Shown piece after piece: positions 48,571 to 60,611 of a stretch of 64,000 nucleotides of DNA (position 1 is the stretch's first letter; the number at the start of each line of letters is the position of its first letter). Below the pieces are notes generated by a model that was not told the DNA's origin, searched no databases, and was given only the letters and a program-made list of their open reading frames with translations. The stretch comes from Chaunax sp. Z400 (lineage: Eukaryota > Chordata > Actinopteri > Lophiiformes > Chaunacidae). Location of the stretch: NCBI GenBank assembly GCA_037577475.1, contig CM075183.1, forward strand, positions 14,528,971 through 14,592,970. Direction: 5' to 3'. Both the position numbers and the translations under genes were made by a program.

Positions 48571-49070
48571 TGACAAAGTGGGCGTGACGTCTTCCTTACT
48601 CACCACTTGTCCCTTACCCATTTACCTTTAACGTCATATCATATTATTTTTTACATATGTTCATTTTGCTATAAATTGCCATTTACAGTTGACATCCAAG
48701 CATATGATATGGTTTTACTAACTGTTGGTTAGTGTTCTAGGGTTGTGACATTTAACAATGAAAGTTGCTTCTAAAATAGCCAGTAGTAATATGTGTTTTC
48801 CTGTGGTTAAAGGTGTAAAATCTACCTTTTTCAAAGAAAATGTATTATGGTATTGGCTGAAGAAGTCTCAGGTGTGAATTGAACACCCTATATAAGCAGT
48901 TAGGTTTTGGATTCTCGAGGGGAGAATAAGGTGAGGACGTGCCGCCGTGAACATGTGCCTTAAGTTTGACTTTTCAGATTATTCTGCGTCTAATTTCTGT
49001 GGATATAATTTTTCTTTGTGAATCTGCCTACCTTTCACCCTCCTTGAAAACGGAGCCAAACTACTTTACA
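48571..49070 (+). mobile_element. Possible solo LTR or promoter-like block
   Basis: About 500 bases begin TGACAAAGTGGGCGTGACG and end ACTACTTTACA, giving TG...CA termini. A consensus TATA box, ctatataag, lies at 48888-48896. About 50 bases later comes a CpG-bearing segment (gaggacgtgccgccgtgaac), as expected of a promoter or an LTR R region. The flanking 5-mers (gtatg, atgtg) do not match, no primer-binding site follows and no partner LTR is seen. An isolated promoter or chance TATA remains possible. Confidence 0.25.
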
Positions 49071-49520
49071 ATGTGCCAAATGGGAAACAACAACAAGACT
49101 TTAATTAGCATTGTGTGATTTCAAATAACCTGATCAGACCCTGAATGGTTCCCCTTGGAGTGCTATCTGTGATGTGATGACACATGGCCACAGCTGCCAA
49201 AGGTCTCCGTCTCCAATCAGGGCTGATAATTGTCATGAATCAGTGCAAATGATATGTGTTAGGAAAGAATTTTGGCACGACAATGGAAACAAAGCAACTG
49301 GAGAGAATATATTTACAGTTATACACTGAATGCATTCAGTTGTTTTGTTCAGAACTTTTGTCAACTTAAGTGCATGCTGTATGGATAACGCAGGGCACTA
49401 ATTTGAGCTAAACCCTTGCCTATGCATTACAGGTTTTGTATAATAATACATGGAAGTGATAATTTTCTAACATTATGAGTCACTTCTTTCCTTTCATGCT
49501 TCAAAAGCTGAACAAAATAC
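49071..49520. other. No recognised gene
   Basis: AT-rich noncoding DNA without nameable features. Confidence 0.4.
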
Positions 49521-49545
49521 TTATTTTTATTTATTTATTTATTTT
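49521..49545. repeat. (TTTA)n tract
   Basis: Short TTTA tetranucleotide repeat. Confidence 0.85.
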
Positions 49546-49802
49546 GGCTCTCTATCTTTTCCAATGTGTCAACTTATAATTACGTGAGACTTAAGCACTG
49601 CCTTTGACAACGGTATGATTTTATTTTCAGAACCTCAATTTTGTGCCAAATCACGGTGTCAGCTTGTCTGCATTCCATCAAGCTTCCCCAGAGCCTTATA
49701 ATGATGTGTTTGAAAATCATCTTGGCTGTATTATAAAGTGATATTCATTTGAGGGAGGTAGGCACCGACACAGAGGCTGCAAACAAAATAGTGTACTCCT
49801 GA

Positions 49803-49828
49803 GTGTGTGTGTGTGTGTGTGTGTGTGT
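49803..49828. repeat. (TG)n microsatellite
   Basis: About 13 GT units followed by a T-run. Confidence 0.92.
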
Positions 49829-51107
49829 TTTTTCTTCTTCTGCGTATTCTGTGTTATCGTGACAGCGACACAGAGTGTGTTAGTGAAGCTGAGCAAGGCA
49901 GACAGATAATCTCTACCTGCCGTTCAGTCTGTACCCTTCCTTGAAAGCGCTTCCTTATTTTTTCTAATTAGGACTTAAGCGTGTGAGGAATTAGCAACAC
50001 GAAATGTAAGCTATGCCAGTTTTAATAATATTACTGATCCAGTTTAACAAGATGGGATTATGTTAATATAATCATAATGCACCCAATTCGGCGTAGCCTT
50101 ACTGAAAGTCTGCCTCGTAAATTACCTGCCATTGCTTGGTAATTAATATGGTTCTGAGAATGATGACATGATTTTGCCACTAGAGACACTGATACAGTTC
50201 CTCATCTCTCAGAGGAAGAAATTCATCGTCTTCTCTGATTCTACTATGTCTGCATGTCCAAAGCATTTTATGTTTCACAACAGCATCAGTGCAAGTGAGT
50301 CTGGTGATGTCCTTGGATATGTGTGTGCAAATCCTTGCACTAAGATGGCTAAATGTGTATTGTGCTCCCCTCTGCATATGATTTCTGCACATCTATTATG
50401 AATCTAAAGGGCTTAACAGACTGTTCAATACTGTGTATGTGTGTAATTGTGGGCATGACGCAGACAGAGTGAGCAAATGAGGCTCCCATTGAACACATCC
50501 ATGAGAAAATATGAAATAATAGAAAACTGATGTGAAAATATAATTCTAGTGATGGAAAAGATTTTTTTCTTTTTTAAATTAAGAATACATTTAGAGGAGG
50601 CGCTGTGTTTACAGTGGGAATCCAGGGGGAGGAATAAAAATGTGGAAAAGATTACTCACTGCCAGTGACAGTGCAGTGTCAGCTTGTTATTTTTGCATAC
50701 ACCGTCTTGGTGTCTTTTCTTCGCCTGCCATCTTTCAAGTAAGGGGGATTATCGTGCCAAGGCAAATAGGAAAGTTTGAGAGAAGGAAAGAAATGAGAGG
50801 TGCTTGTACTGTAATAGGATAGCAAATTAATGATGGGATGTAACACTAGTGATACATGGTGGCCTCTTCACATCACTAAAAAAACCGCCAAATTAATACA
50901 AATTGAAATCGCACCATCAGAAAGAAAAAAAATGCATGCATGGTAGATATGAGGACGGACATGGAAAATTTATGTTAAAGACTATTTATTGTCTACTATG
51001 AAATGATTGCATATAAATATAGCTGTTAATAGAGAGCCTAATTACTTTTACAGACTTAAAAAGGACAGCATCTACATACAGTGTACTCCAATGGCAGTAT
51101 ATATACC
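49829..51107. other. No recognised gene; TAAT-rich patch
   Basis: The segment 49960-50160 holds several TAAT/TTAATAT cores with mixed composition and looks enhancer-like. The remainder is unremarkable. Confidence 0.35.
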
Positions 51108-51283
51108 TTAACCCTTCTGTTGTCTTCTGGTCAAATCTGATCAATTTAAAAGTTTTCTCTCTAAAAAAAAATGTAGTATATTTCATCGGTTTGTCATAAT
51201 GTTCCATGACTTTATTCACACATGGCATCTGAACTCTCAAAATAAATTTTGAGAATTTTGTATACGTTTTGGGTGTTTTATTG
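51108..51283 (+). mobile_element. piggyBac-like MITE end, copy B
   Basis: Begins TTAACCCTTCTGTTGTC and then TTCTGGTCAAATCTGATCA, closer to the expected piggyBac-type terminus (GGTCAAA after the CCCTT) than copy A at 3719. It stays alignable to copy A up to GGGTGTTTTATTG at 51271-51283. A roughly 25-base stretch (near 51232-51260) is present here and shortened in copy A. The two copies lie 47 kb apart in the same orientation. The TTAA-bounded far end was not found and no transposase is encoded. Confidence 0.55.
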
Positions 51284-53126
51284 TCTGGATTATTGGATTT
51301 TTGACACGGATTTGAAATCTGAGTGATCGTCTTATATCGTAGTGGGAAGCCATCCATGCTTTGTTGCTTGGCAGGTAGTTTAACAAGATCCTGACTTGAC
51401 CTCGGTGTCTGAGGCCATGAGTGATGCAGATTTAAAATCCTAAAATTCATAACTAATCATTGTCCTGGGGTTTCCCTCTTCCAACAGACCTGGTTCAAAA
51501 GATCAGCTCATCATCCTCTGCAGAAGCCTCATTTATTTGAATAAGATACATGCAGGGCAGTGAATTAGATACACGGCTTCAAGGATTAACTTTAGTCCAG
51601 ACAGTTCTGCTGATGGATCTTCCTTTACTTCTCATTCCCCTATTCCTCTTTAATTTTCCTCCTCTGCCTACTTCTTCGTCTTCCTCTTTAAAATGGCTCA
51701 TCCAGCAGCAACATGTTTTTTATTTCATTTTATCTTACCTCAGCACATATTGTGCAACATATGCAATAACATATGCATAACAATGCAAATGCATGAAGAA
51801 ATTAATGATAAAATACGCAGCTAGAGCTGAGCCATGCTCCCTCTTAAGTAACTTTGTAATTTTGGTTTATGTGAGAATAATGATGAGATTACAATTCCGT
51901 AATCTCCAGCATAAAGTATGTGTAAACACCAGTATTTTTTTTAGGCTCCTCTCCGATCCGCTGTCACAGTGATTCTCTTATTCCCAAGGGCTAACCCTTT
52001 AGCCGGGCCCAGGGCAAACACAAAACCTGCAGGATTTGTTTTCATTTCGACCTGCAGGAATGTCAGTGCACATGTCAAAGCAGGAAAAAAAAAAAACCCA
52101 CCATAGCTCTCTCTGGCTCCAGGCTGTAATCTGTAACAGTTGAGGACACTTCCTCTCCTGTATTTACAAACCTGGATTCTCCGTAAGGCAGGCCACAAAG
52201 GACTAATTAACACAAGTTTCTATTTTGGTGTCTGTCAAGAAACTAAAAAGAGTATTATACTGGGACACGGAAGGGCAGCTTTCTGTGTACATAGAGCTCT
52301 GCAGGGTGTAAATATAGTGCAGTCTCTAAAGATCCGCGTTGCCCCTTATAGAGGTGCAATTACGCTGTTCGCACAGTTAAGGTAATTAAACAGAAGAGAC
52401 AGTTTAATACATCAGGCTACCTTTTGAGGTTCCAAGCCCATCATTTGTTGAATAGTGTGGAAAAACAGCCAACCTTTGAGAGGTGATAAAGGTCTTGTCC
52501 TGAATGATGATAATACCAGTCTATAGAGTGTTACAGCACATTTGTTCTTGTACTTGATCAAATCAAATGTTATCTAAACTGCCTCTATGAAGGAGCAATT
52601 TGGCACTTAAATGAAAGGTTTTCAACCCTGTCTGAATCTAATATTTGTGGAATGGCATTCCATTTCTGCTAGTGCTGTAACCTAATCCATCACAGAGAAA
52701 AAACAGTGACAGTCTGTAAAGGACTTTAAAAAATTAAGTCAACCTATTTTTCTTTATTTCAGTTAGCAAGGTTTATCAAATCAAACATAATAGAGGGGAT
52801 TTTCAAATTTGGGTTCAGGGGAGTGGAAACTAATTATGATTCTTCATGACAAGGTTTTTTGTTAAGGCTTACTATACTATATATATAACGGAGTTGTGCA
52901 TCCGATGAAACAGATGGTTTTTGTATGAATCACTACAGCTGTCTGCACAGTCAGTGTAACTGCTCAGGTTTTACTCATGCTTTACCTGAGTTTACTTTTC
53001 TACTTTAATTGTATTACTCTATTTATAGCCTTGTTGTGCTTTTTACCTATTTATCTGTTGCTGCTATTATTTTTCTGTCTGTTCTTCAATGTTTGCTCTT
53101 TAATGGTGTGTTTGGAAGAGTAGCTG
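51284..53126. other. No recognised gene
   Basis: AT-rich noncoding DNA with an A-run (52084-52096). The first part may be the interior of the element starting at 51108. No credible coding frame. Confidence 0.4.
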
Positions 53127-53190
53127 ATTCCCTAAATTTCCTTGGGGCTCAACAAAGTATTTATCTATCTATCTATCGATCCATCTATCT
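53127..53190 (+). mobile_element. LINE/SINE 3' tail ending in (TCTA)n
   Basis: The sequence gattccctaaatttccttgg, then ggctcaacaaagtattta, runs straight into TCTA repeats. It resembles the AATTTCCCTTGGGATCAATAAAGTATCTATC 3' end seen across many fish retroposons. The body upstream is too decayed to delimit. Confidence 0.5.
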
Positions 53191-54648
53191 AAAGTGTGAT
53201 TTTAGGCTTCAATTTTACTTGCGTGCATATCTAAAGAGATGACCCACTGCCAATAAGGAGGCGGATCAGACAGACAACACACAGGATGTACTGTATGATG
53301 CTGACCCAGCGCGTCCAGTGGCCATATTGCTACTAAGGCTGCTCTGTAAACTGTGCCCAACAATTATAAGTGAAAGACTGGATACAAAATGTGCAGCGGA
53401 TGGTTTATGGGTGGTGGGGTTCACTTGGGCTTAGTATCCATTTTTTCCCCCCTGATGGCCCCCAATATGTTAATCCTGTCACGATCGTAAGCACATGCTT
53501 GAGCATTAATCTTAATTTAGATTTTCAAGTCCAGATCTGATTTTAAGACGCATAATAGCCCTTTCATCCAAAAGGAAGCATCTTCTAGTCACGACAAAGA
53601 TGCACAAACTCTTTGAATGCAAGGTTTCTTGTAATCCTCTTGAAGACTTTTAAGCAAAAGATACCTCTGCAAACCTTGATTGGACAGAAAAAAAAAAAAC
53701 CAAAGTGAAAATATGGTTAATCAAACCAGTGAAAAAGACATAATCTGTTTGAATCTCTGTGATGTAGAGAATACATCTAAACAATCTATGAAAAGAGACA
53801 CCCACGAAACACGACACTTGACTAGTAACGTCCAGTCTGCCAGATGGGTTGGCCACCCAATGAACTCAGACATTCGTCCTTCAATGGTCCAGAGGTCTTC
53901 ATTGTCAAATGTTCTGCCAAAATGGATGCAGATGCTGTCTCCAAGGAGGCCACAGGACTTCAGCTGAGATCCCAACAGATTTTCTTGGTTATATAAAAAA
54001 GTTTAGGCTTGACAGTGCAGACAAACAGCAGCATAATACTAGCTTTATCCCTGTAAATGCAGATGATAGTATATGCACATATTGAGAGTGGACTGTGCAC
54101 AAGTGTCTTGACAACATGAGATAACCAGATGATGTATGATCAAGCAGAATCTCAACCTAGTTTTGTGAAAGCAGCTCCCTTTATCAGCTGAGCCTACTGT
54201 GTCAGTCGTTTGACTGCCTTTCTTTAATGACCAGCGCCTGCAACAGAATGAAAAATAATATTTTTGAAGAGCAGACTAATTAATGCTCCTTATCAGAGTG
54301 ATGTCAACATGAGAATAACAATAGAAAAAAAGACGACTCGAGGGGTTTTGGTGGGATGTATGCTGTGACATATCAGAGATGAGTTGAAACTTAGCATAAA
54401 AGCGATGTCAAAACTGACACATGAGCGAGTAAATTGAAAAAGGACAGGAGGGTACTATAAGACAATATTATGTCCTTGTACATTGAAAAATAAGAGTAAA
54501 TGTAGTCAGTAGTCAGTGTAGGCTTTTAAATTTAACCAGGGGAATCGATGCCCCGTTTAGTCTAGTGTGTTAATAAGAGAATAAAGGTTATTGGTGGGAC
54601 AGAGAGGGGAAAAAAAGCAACTTAATGACACAGAAAAGTCCAAAAAAG
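53191..54648. other. No recognised gene
   Basis: Noncoding. Opposed overlapping frames at 53680-53975 on both strands have no recognised family. Confidence 0.4.
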
Positions 54649-54745
54649 ACTTAATAAATAAATAAATAAATAAATGAGAAAAGAGGAAGAACAGGTCGGC
54701 AGATGGATGGATAGGCAGATAGATGGATAGACAGATAGGGTTAGG
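54649..54745. repeat. (AAAT)n and (GATA/GATG)n tracts
   Basis: About six AATA units, then a degenerate GATAGATGGATA repeat. The GATGGATA part may be the tail of a lost retroposon. Confidence 0.75.
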
Positions 54746-57700
54746 GGAGCTGAAGAGCTTTGAAAACACATAAAACAGATCAAACATGAAGCGTAGGATC
54801 TCAAATTGGGTGCCCATTGCCCCTCAGCACACACTCAAACACACTCAAACTCCGTCTTGTGAAGTGAGCATCAGATGCTTGGCTGCAGAAACAATCAGAG
54901 AACAGGAAGGCAAGGGATAGAAAGAAAGGACACCTTAATGTGCCTTCGCCATATGCTGCTAGCTACTGATGGATGCCGCTCTCCTCAGGCAGTGGAGCAA
55001 CTTATCGTGTTTGCTGGTGACACTGCTGCAGCTGATAAAGTTAAATATAAGCCATCTGTTCATAACAGCAGCTTGGCATCACTTGCAGAGATATGGGCGT
55101 CCAAGTGTATAGGAACCTGTGCAGTGTGTAAATCGTCCTGTATGTGTATAGTATGGGTAGTCACATGTGGGATCATCTACTGTGATGAATGATTGTTATG
55201 AAAATATCAAAGATTGCCTATCAAAATTAATAGGCAAGGAGTGACAGACTCAATGACAGACAATACAATGTCAGCACATTCTCAGACGATGCTGTAAAAG
55301 CAAACTCATTATTGTAGAGTTACATGCAAAGTCACACTAACAAGCTATCAGTCACATTTCTTATTAACCAGTTACCCGGCAGTAGTTAGTCTTTAAAAAA
55401 TAGGGCAGGAAAATCTGCATATAGCAACTTTACACTCCCTCAAGAGCTTTTGATAATGGCTGGAGGCTTTTGACACATACTCCAGAAACTCGCCATTAGC
55501 GAAATGGCCAGTTACCCAGAGGGCACAGCTGAAAGGCAGAAAGAGCTTCATATTAAGCCCAACCACAGGAACCAACTTCGGTTGTTATCTAATGGTTTGG
55601 GCTTGCCCTTGATACAAGCATTCCTTATGAGGACTGTGAAGTCAAAATCATTGCTATAAAGTCCCTGTCTGTAAACAGGACGACTACACATCTATACAAA
55701 AATCAATATTAGAAATGATAATCCTTCTTATTTTGAACTTTATCTATTTGTGCCAGGGCATAACAAACGCAGAAGGAGGCTTGAAAGTGTACTACTCCCC
55801 ATGAATAGCATTGTCTTTGGGCTCTGACATGAATAAACCAAAACCATTTCAGAAGAAGCCACTCCTGAGTATTAAAAAGCTACCAGAGCCTCGGATCCAG
55901 TCCGGGCTGGTCTTTTATGATTTGTACCACACACAGATGTACTTTTGGACTTCAACAGTGTAATGATGTTTGCTTAACTAAGCAGCCGACAATCACTCTC
56001 TCCTCTGCCGGTGTCATGTCACTGATCAAGTGTGGCTCAGTTCCTGTCAGAGAGGAGAGCTATACCAAACATAATGCAATAATAACCGGCGCGCAGCTTT
56101 TCTAAGAGAACCGAGCTTCTTTTTTTCCCCACTGGTGACAATACTGGAATGTACTCTTTGTGGTCTTTCTCTCTCTCTCAATCTTCCTCTCCTTACTGGC
56201 TCTGAAGCCCTTGAGCTTCCGAGAGCATAATGAGCCAATTGTAATTCCTCGCCTATAGCGTTGTATTGAAGAGTGGGAAAAATACTGGTCATTTTTATTT
56301 CAAGCAAAAAGACTGGGCTTCAAGGTACATCCGACGGCAGAAGCATGTTTTGACTTTGAATTCATTTTATAATAGGACAGACACCACTTCCTGTACAAAA
56401 ATTTAAGGCCGGAGATAAGAGAAACTTTGCAGAAGCATATATTGGAAAATTCCCACATAAAGCATCAAACACAGAGTCAGATCTTTATCTTTTTTCTTTT
56501 TTTTTTTGTACTTCAGCAGCACAGCATTGTCCAGCTGCAAATTGAGTTTAATGTTAATTAATAACTATTGAATGCATCAAATCTGAGTTATATTAAGAAA
56601 GCTATATTCCACAGCACTTATTGAATGCGTCTGCTTTGTCGCTCATATTATAAAAATCTTTTTAAATGTCCATTATCTGTTATTTAAAGCTTTCACAGTC
56701 ACATGTGGCTTTAATGTAATGTGAACCACTGACCTTGAAGGAAGGTAAATGCATCAACTAGATGTGATATGTTTAAAATCTAACGGCTTTTGTTCTCGAC
56801 AAAGAGCAATCCTCTTATCCGACACGGTGGATGTGAACCTGCGCTGCTCCCCCACAGATGCCTAGTGTGATGTTTGACAGATTTCTTCCACTCCAGCTCG
56901 GCTCACAGTAAATGTCCATCTGGCAGCTTCCCATGGGTACTTATTATTCTCAGCTAGCCAGGGGTTTTCTGTTTCCGAGCAGTCAGCCAGTGTCTGCCTT
57001 GAAGAGTTGAGAGCCAGGCCAGTGCTGCTTGTAGATGCTCTGCCGGGCAGTCTAACTGTGCTAGTGTAGTGGCATGGCGCTGGGTTTTCAATTACACAAT
57101 GAGGTGGCAGTCTCAGTCAATACTGTCAAAATACGTAAAGTCAAGTGCATTAAGGGCAAGTATGTACCTGAGGCAAATCACCAGCCAAGTAAGACAAACA
57201 GCGAGATATGCCAGTTTTCTGATTTAGAGACTAGATGATTGATTCCCTCTTGTGAGCAGATGCTCAGAGTCATGGGTAGCGTTGAAAAGTCCTGCTGTCC
57301 TGGTTTGAAGCCCTGCTAAGGTGGAGTCAATCATACAGTTGACCCCTAACACAGTCCTGAAGCCTGCTGAGTGTCTCCAGAAACGAAACATAAGATGCTA
57401 TTCTCATCTCGGCACTCAACAGCTCTAGGGTCGCGTTCACACTGGGTTCATTTGGTTCAGCCAGACTTCAATTGTTTCTCAGTTCACCAAGCCTGATGGT
57501 CTGCTGTCAGCATTGTTGACTGCTGTCACAACCTGCGGTTTGCACGTGTGGCCTTTGTGTAGTTGGCCCCCATTTTGACACGAGATGTAGTAGATGCACT
57601 GTGAGAGCCACCTGAGCACAACTGTAGAGAGCATGACCCCTACGGTAAAGTAAAGTAAAGTTAAAAGTCTGCTCATCGTCAAATCCTTTCCAAGACAAAA

Positions 57701-57879
57701 CCATTTCCTAACAAGTGAATGATGACATTAATTAGATCTGACTCATGCTTTTGTCTTCCTTTGCTCAGTACACCACAGCCCAGCTGATCCCAGATGAACC
57801 TGTTACATTTAATATGAGGTAGAGGCTCAGAAAAACTTAAGGGAACCACTTTGGGATTTGGATTGAACTGCTCTTTATT
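54746..57879. other. No recognised gene
   Basis: AT-rich noncoding DNA. A stretch at 57427-57450 (gggtcgcgttcacactgg) looks like the end of some fish DNA transposons, but no inverted partner was found. TAAT-rich patches occur around 56530-56600. Confidence 0.35.
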
Positions 57880-58623
57880 CTAAAGTCTCTTTATTCTTTA
57901 TTAGGATCCCCATTAGCTTCCACAAAGTGGTCGCTAGTCGTCCTGGGGTCCGATAAAAGCAATCAAACAAATCAAACAGAATGAAAATTATAGTATATAG
58001 AAGTTCGGGAAAAAGCATTAACACTAAAACAATCCATCCTGAACTTTGGAACAATGGCAATCTCTATTTAGGACACGATGGATATTGTTTTACCAACTTT
58101 TTAAAGTAAAATCTGGTTTCTATCAGTCTAATCCCAATAGGGAGCATATTCCAAGCATATGAAGCTCTATGAAGAATGGTTCTAATCTTGTAGCTCGTTC
58201 GTGGTATTGGCTCCATCAAGAGACCACTGCTCGCCTCACGTGTTTTATACCCATGACAAAAACCTGAATATGCTAGTTTATCACAAAAGAAATGTGGACT
58301 GTTATTCCAAATAACATTCTGCACAAAAAGCAGAAGACGGTACTGTAATTTAGCCTCCATAGTTAGCCGTGATAGCCTTTTATACATTTCACAAACATTG
58401 CTCCGAAAAGAACAATTGAGGATGAGTCTGGCTGCTCTGTTTTGATCAATTTGAAGTTTTTTTTCAAAAGATATTTCACAGCAGCACTAGACCAAACAAT
58501 TTGGCAGTACTCAAGGTGTGATGAAACAAATGATCGAACTACATCAGTCACTATAGCAGATGGAACACATGCAGAACATTTCCTTTCTCTTGAGCCTGCG
58601 TGAGAAGATGGACATTGGAGCAT
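57880..58623 (-). mobile_element. 5'-truncated LINE 3' end with RT C-terminus
   Basis: The minus strand encodes the C-terminal part of a LINE reverse transcriptase: SSHLEYCQIVWSS, then (in another frame) QNRAARLIL, LTMEAKLQYRLLLF and RTSYKIRTILHRASYAWNMLP, ending at a stop at 58064. This order is typical of L2/CR1/Rex-type elements. One frameshift, at an oligo-T/A run near 58455-58462, separates the first piece from the rest. Past the stop, a short 3' region holds GGATCCTAATAAAG, and repeated AATAAAGA-like units form the 3' tail (57880-57905). The catalytic FADD region is absent, so this is a dead 5'-truncated insertion. Clade assignment is inference. Confidence 0.75.
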
Positions 58624-58625
58624 AA

Positions 58626-59203
58626 GATAATGTTAAACATAAAACAAGTATGAGGTAACAAGAATCGAAGGTCCCATGGAGAAGTTTGTTAAGTTATCCT
58701 CTGAGAACAGGACATCCAAGACTATTTCACTGTCAGAGTTCACAATACCAGGGACTTCATGTTGACACGAAGAGTCTGGGACAGTGGAAGGGATGAAGGA
58801 GGAGATATTTCAATACACTCTCCACAGTGTGGAAACAGACACCATCCGCGATATGTTTGTTTTAGCCAACACTGCCGGCATGTTCTTTGAACAGTCTGGG
58901 CCATTTGATTCTCATTTGAATAAAATTCAAATTGAAGGCACAGAGCACACAATCCACTTGCAAAAAGAAAAAAAAAACACCATCGTGAATTTTCATGCAC
59001 ACGTGAGAAAACGGGATGGCTGAGGATTGCAGAGCATTGCATACCTTATTGAGCAAACAGCAGCATCTTGGTGCCACTTCGACTCCTCCCCCCTTATCTT
59101 AGTCTGATATTTATACATTCATGTCACTCCCAAAGACACATGACAACTCAAACATGGCTCTTACTCATGAGAGCAGTGCTATGAAAAATGAAATTATTCT
59201 TAC
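58626..59203. other. No recognised gene
   Basis: Noncoding. Overlapping frames at 58740-59077 on both strands show no recognised domain. Confidence 0.4.
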
Positions 59204-59227
59204 CTAGTGTGGAATAGTTGGTCACAT
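59204..59227 (-). CDS. Candidate 24-nt microexon
   Basis: On the minus strand a long C/T tract (complement of 59231-59273) runs into cccacttacag. Exactly 24 nt follow, ending CACACTAG before GTAAGAAT, a near-consensus donor. The length is divisible by three, and two frames are open (CDQLFHT and VTNYSTL), so inclusion could preserve reading frame, as in neural microexons. The downstream intron start is AT-rich, as usual. The host gene is unknown. A chance match is quite possible given the small size. Confidence 0.22.
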
Positions 59228-59243
59228 CTGTAAGTGGGACATT

Positions 59244-59273
59244 GGGGAAAAGGGGGAGCAGGGGAAGGGGGGG
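59244..59273 (+). other. G-quadruplex-capable G-run cluster
   Basis: G-runs at 59244-59247, 59252-59256, 59261-59264 and 59267-59273 meet the G4 pattern. The opposite strand supplies the pyrimidine tract of the candidate microexon at 59204-59227. Confidence 0.65.
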
Positions 59274-60485
59274 AAATGAGAGGGAGAGAAAGAAAGAAGA
59301 GAAACATCAGCAAATTCCAAAGAGAAGACTCAAGCTGTCAATAGCTCCACTGAAAAATGATGGTTTCCCATCATTGCACAAACTGGGGGTTAAGAATAGT
59401 CCCTGTCGAGAGAAGTTCATCATTTATTAATCAAGAGACATGAAAACATATAAGATATTCTCCAAGAATTCAGAGTTTGTACAACTTGCATTCATATTTG
59501 TCAGTGTTCTGCGAATGAACAGAGAAGATGTAAGCAGAAACGTAACCTATTACTGACAAGCCCATGCCTTTTTTTTTTTGCATCCGCGTAGCATAACCAC
59601 AGAAACAAATGTGCTCTGACAAATATACACCAAGGTGTTCCCCTCTCTCCATATGTCCCTGAGGTAATTTAGTAGACCTAAGATATCTCTCACCCTGTGT
59701 GTTTTGACCTTTGCTACATTTCCCCTCGCTTGTTAGTTTGACAGCCCACATCTAACGTTCAAACGGCATAATAAAATGTCAGTCCTTACACGACCCAAAA
59801 AAAGACTTAGCTTGTCCCTGGCACAAGGTATGAATGAGAATGGTAAAAAAGAAAAGAAAAAAAAAAGCAACATTTAGCCACATTTCATTGTGTCATTGCT
59901 ACCTGACAGTCATATCTCCAAAGAATTACAGAAAGGGACATTATAAGACACTCTCCTCCACATTCCTGTGCCAACTTTCTACCATTTCTTCCGTTACAGC
60001 ACAATTAAAGCGGCCCATCTAAGAATGCACTCTTCTAAAGTAGTTTTGCTTCCTTGTAATGTGCAATAAAGCAGGGGAATAGAGTGAACTGACAATAACT
60101 AGGTGTAGGGTGAGGGAAATTCAAGACTCATGGCTAATTCTGTGTTGCCATTGCTAACACTGCAGTGTAGTTATGTTGCTACGCAGAATTTTCTTGGTAA
60201 TATGATTTATCACCGATAATGTCTATCCCCTCTGCATTCATTTGCAATTTTGGTGTGCAACTACTCCCGAGGGGATCAGTGGTGGAGGGAAAGCGACTGC
60301 AATATCTGCTTTGCACATGAGAGCAAATCTATTTCCAGGGAAAAGGGAGAAAGACTGGGGTTCATTCTCTGGGACACTCATTACAATTCTGTCTGACACA
60401 CATTCACACTCGCTGCTACTGTTGTTGCTAAACAGAGAGCTCAGCTGAGGACCTTGAAGCTTCTTACTGGAAAAAATTGGACCCA

Positions 60486-60511
60486 GGGGAGGGGGGGGTG
60501 GGGTGGCAGGG
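60486..60511 (+). other. G-quadruplex-capable G-run cluster
   Basis: G-runs at 60486-60489, 60491-60498, 60500-60503 and 60509-60511 with loops of 1 to 5 bases. Confidence 0.65.
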
Positions 60512-60525
60512 TCTGATGTCAGACT

Positions 60526-60608
60526 TCAAGAGCCACTAGAAGCACCTGGGGTTTCAATGACATTATCATCAATGTTGTTTGGTGGCGAGAGAGTAAGAGG
60601 CTCAGACA
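60526..60608 (-). CDS. Candidate short terminal or internal exon
   Basis: On the minus strand the pyrimidine-rich ttgtttttgtctttcattgc continues into tgtctcctcaag (acceptor at 60609-60610). The frame then encodes SEPLTLSPPNNIDDNVIETPG and ASSGS before TGA at 60526. A weaker internal donor (CCCCAG before GTGCTT) would make it an internal exon instead. The peptide is a plausible disordered Ser/Thr/Pro-rich linker, but no family is recognised and the third-position bias is neutral. Confidence 0.2.
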
Positions 60609-60611
60609 CTT

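Noticed and set aside
55000..55045. VFAGDTAAADK frame looks like an RT FADDT box
   Set aside because: The second Asp is absent, no other RT motifs occur in order around it, and the frame has no LINE similarity.
57427..57450. gggtcgcgttcacactgg as a DNA-transposon terminus
   Set aside because: No inverted partner (cagtgtgaacgc) or target duplication was found within several kb.
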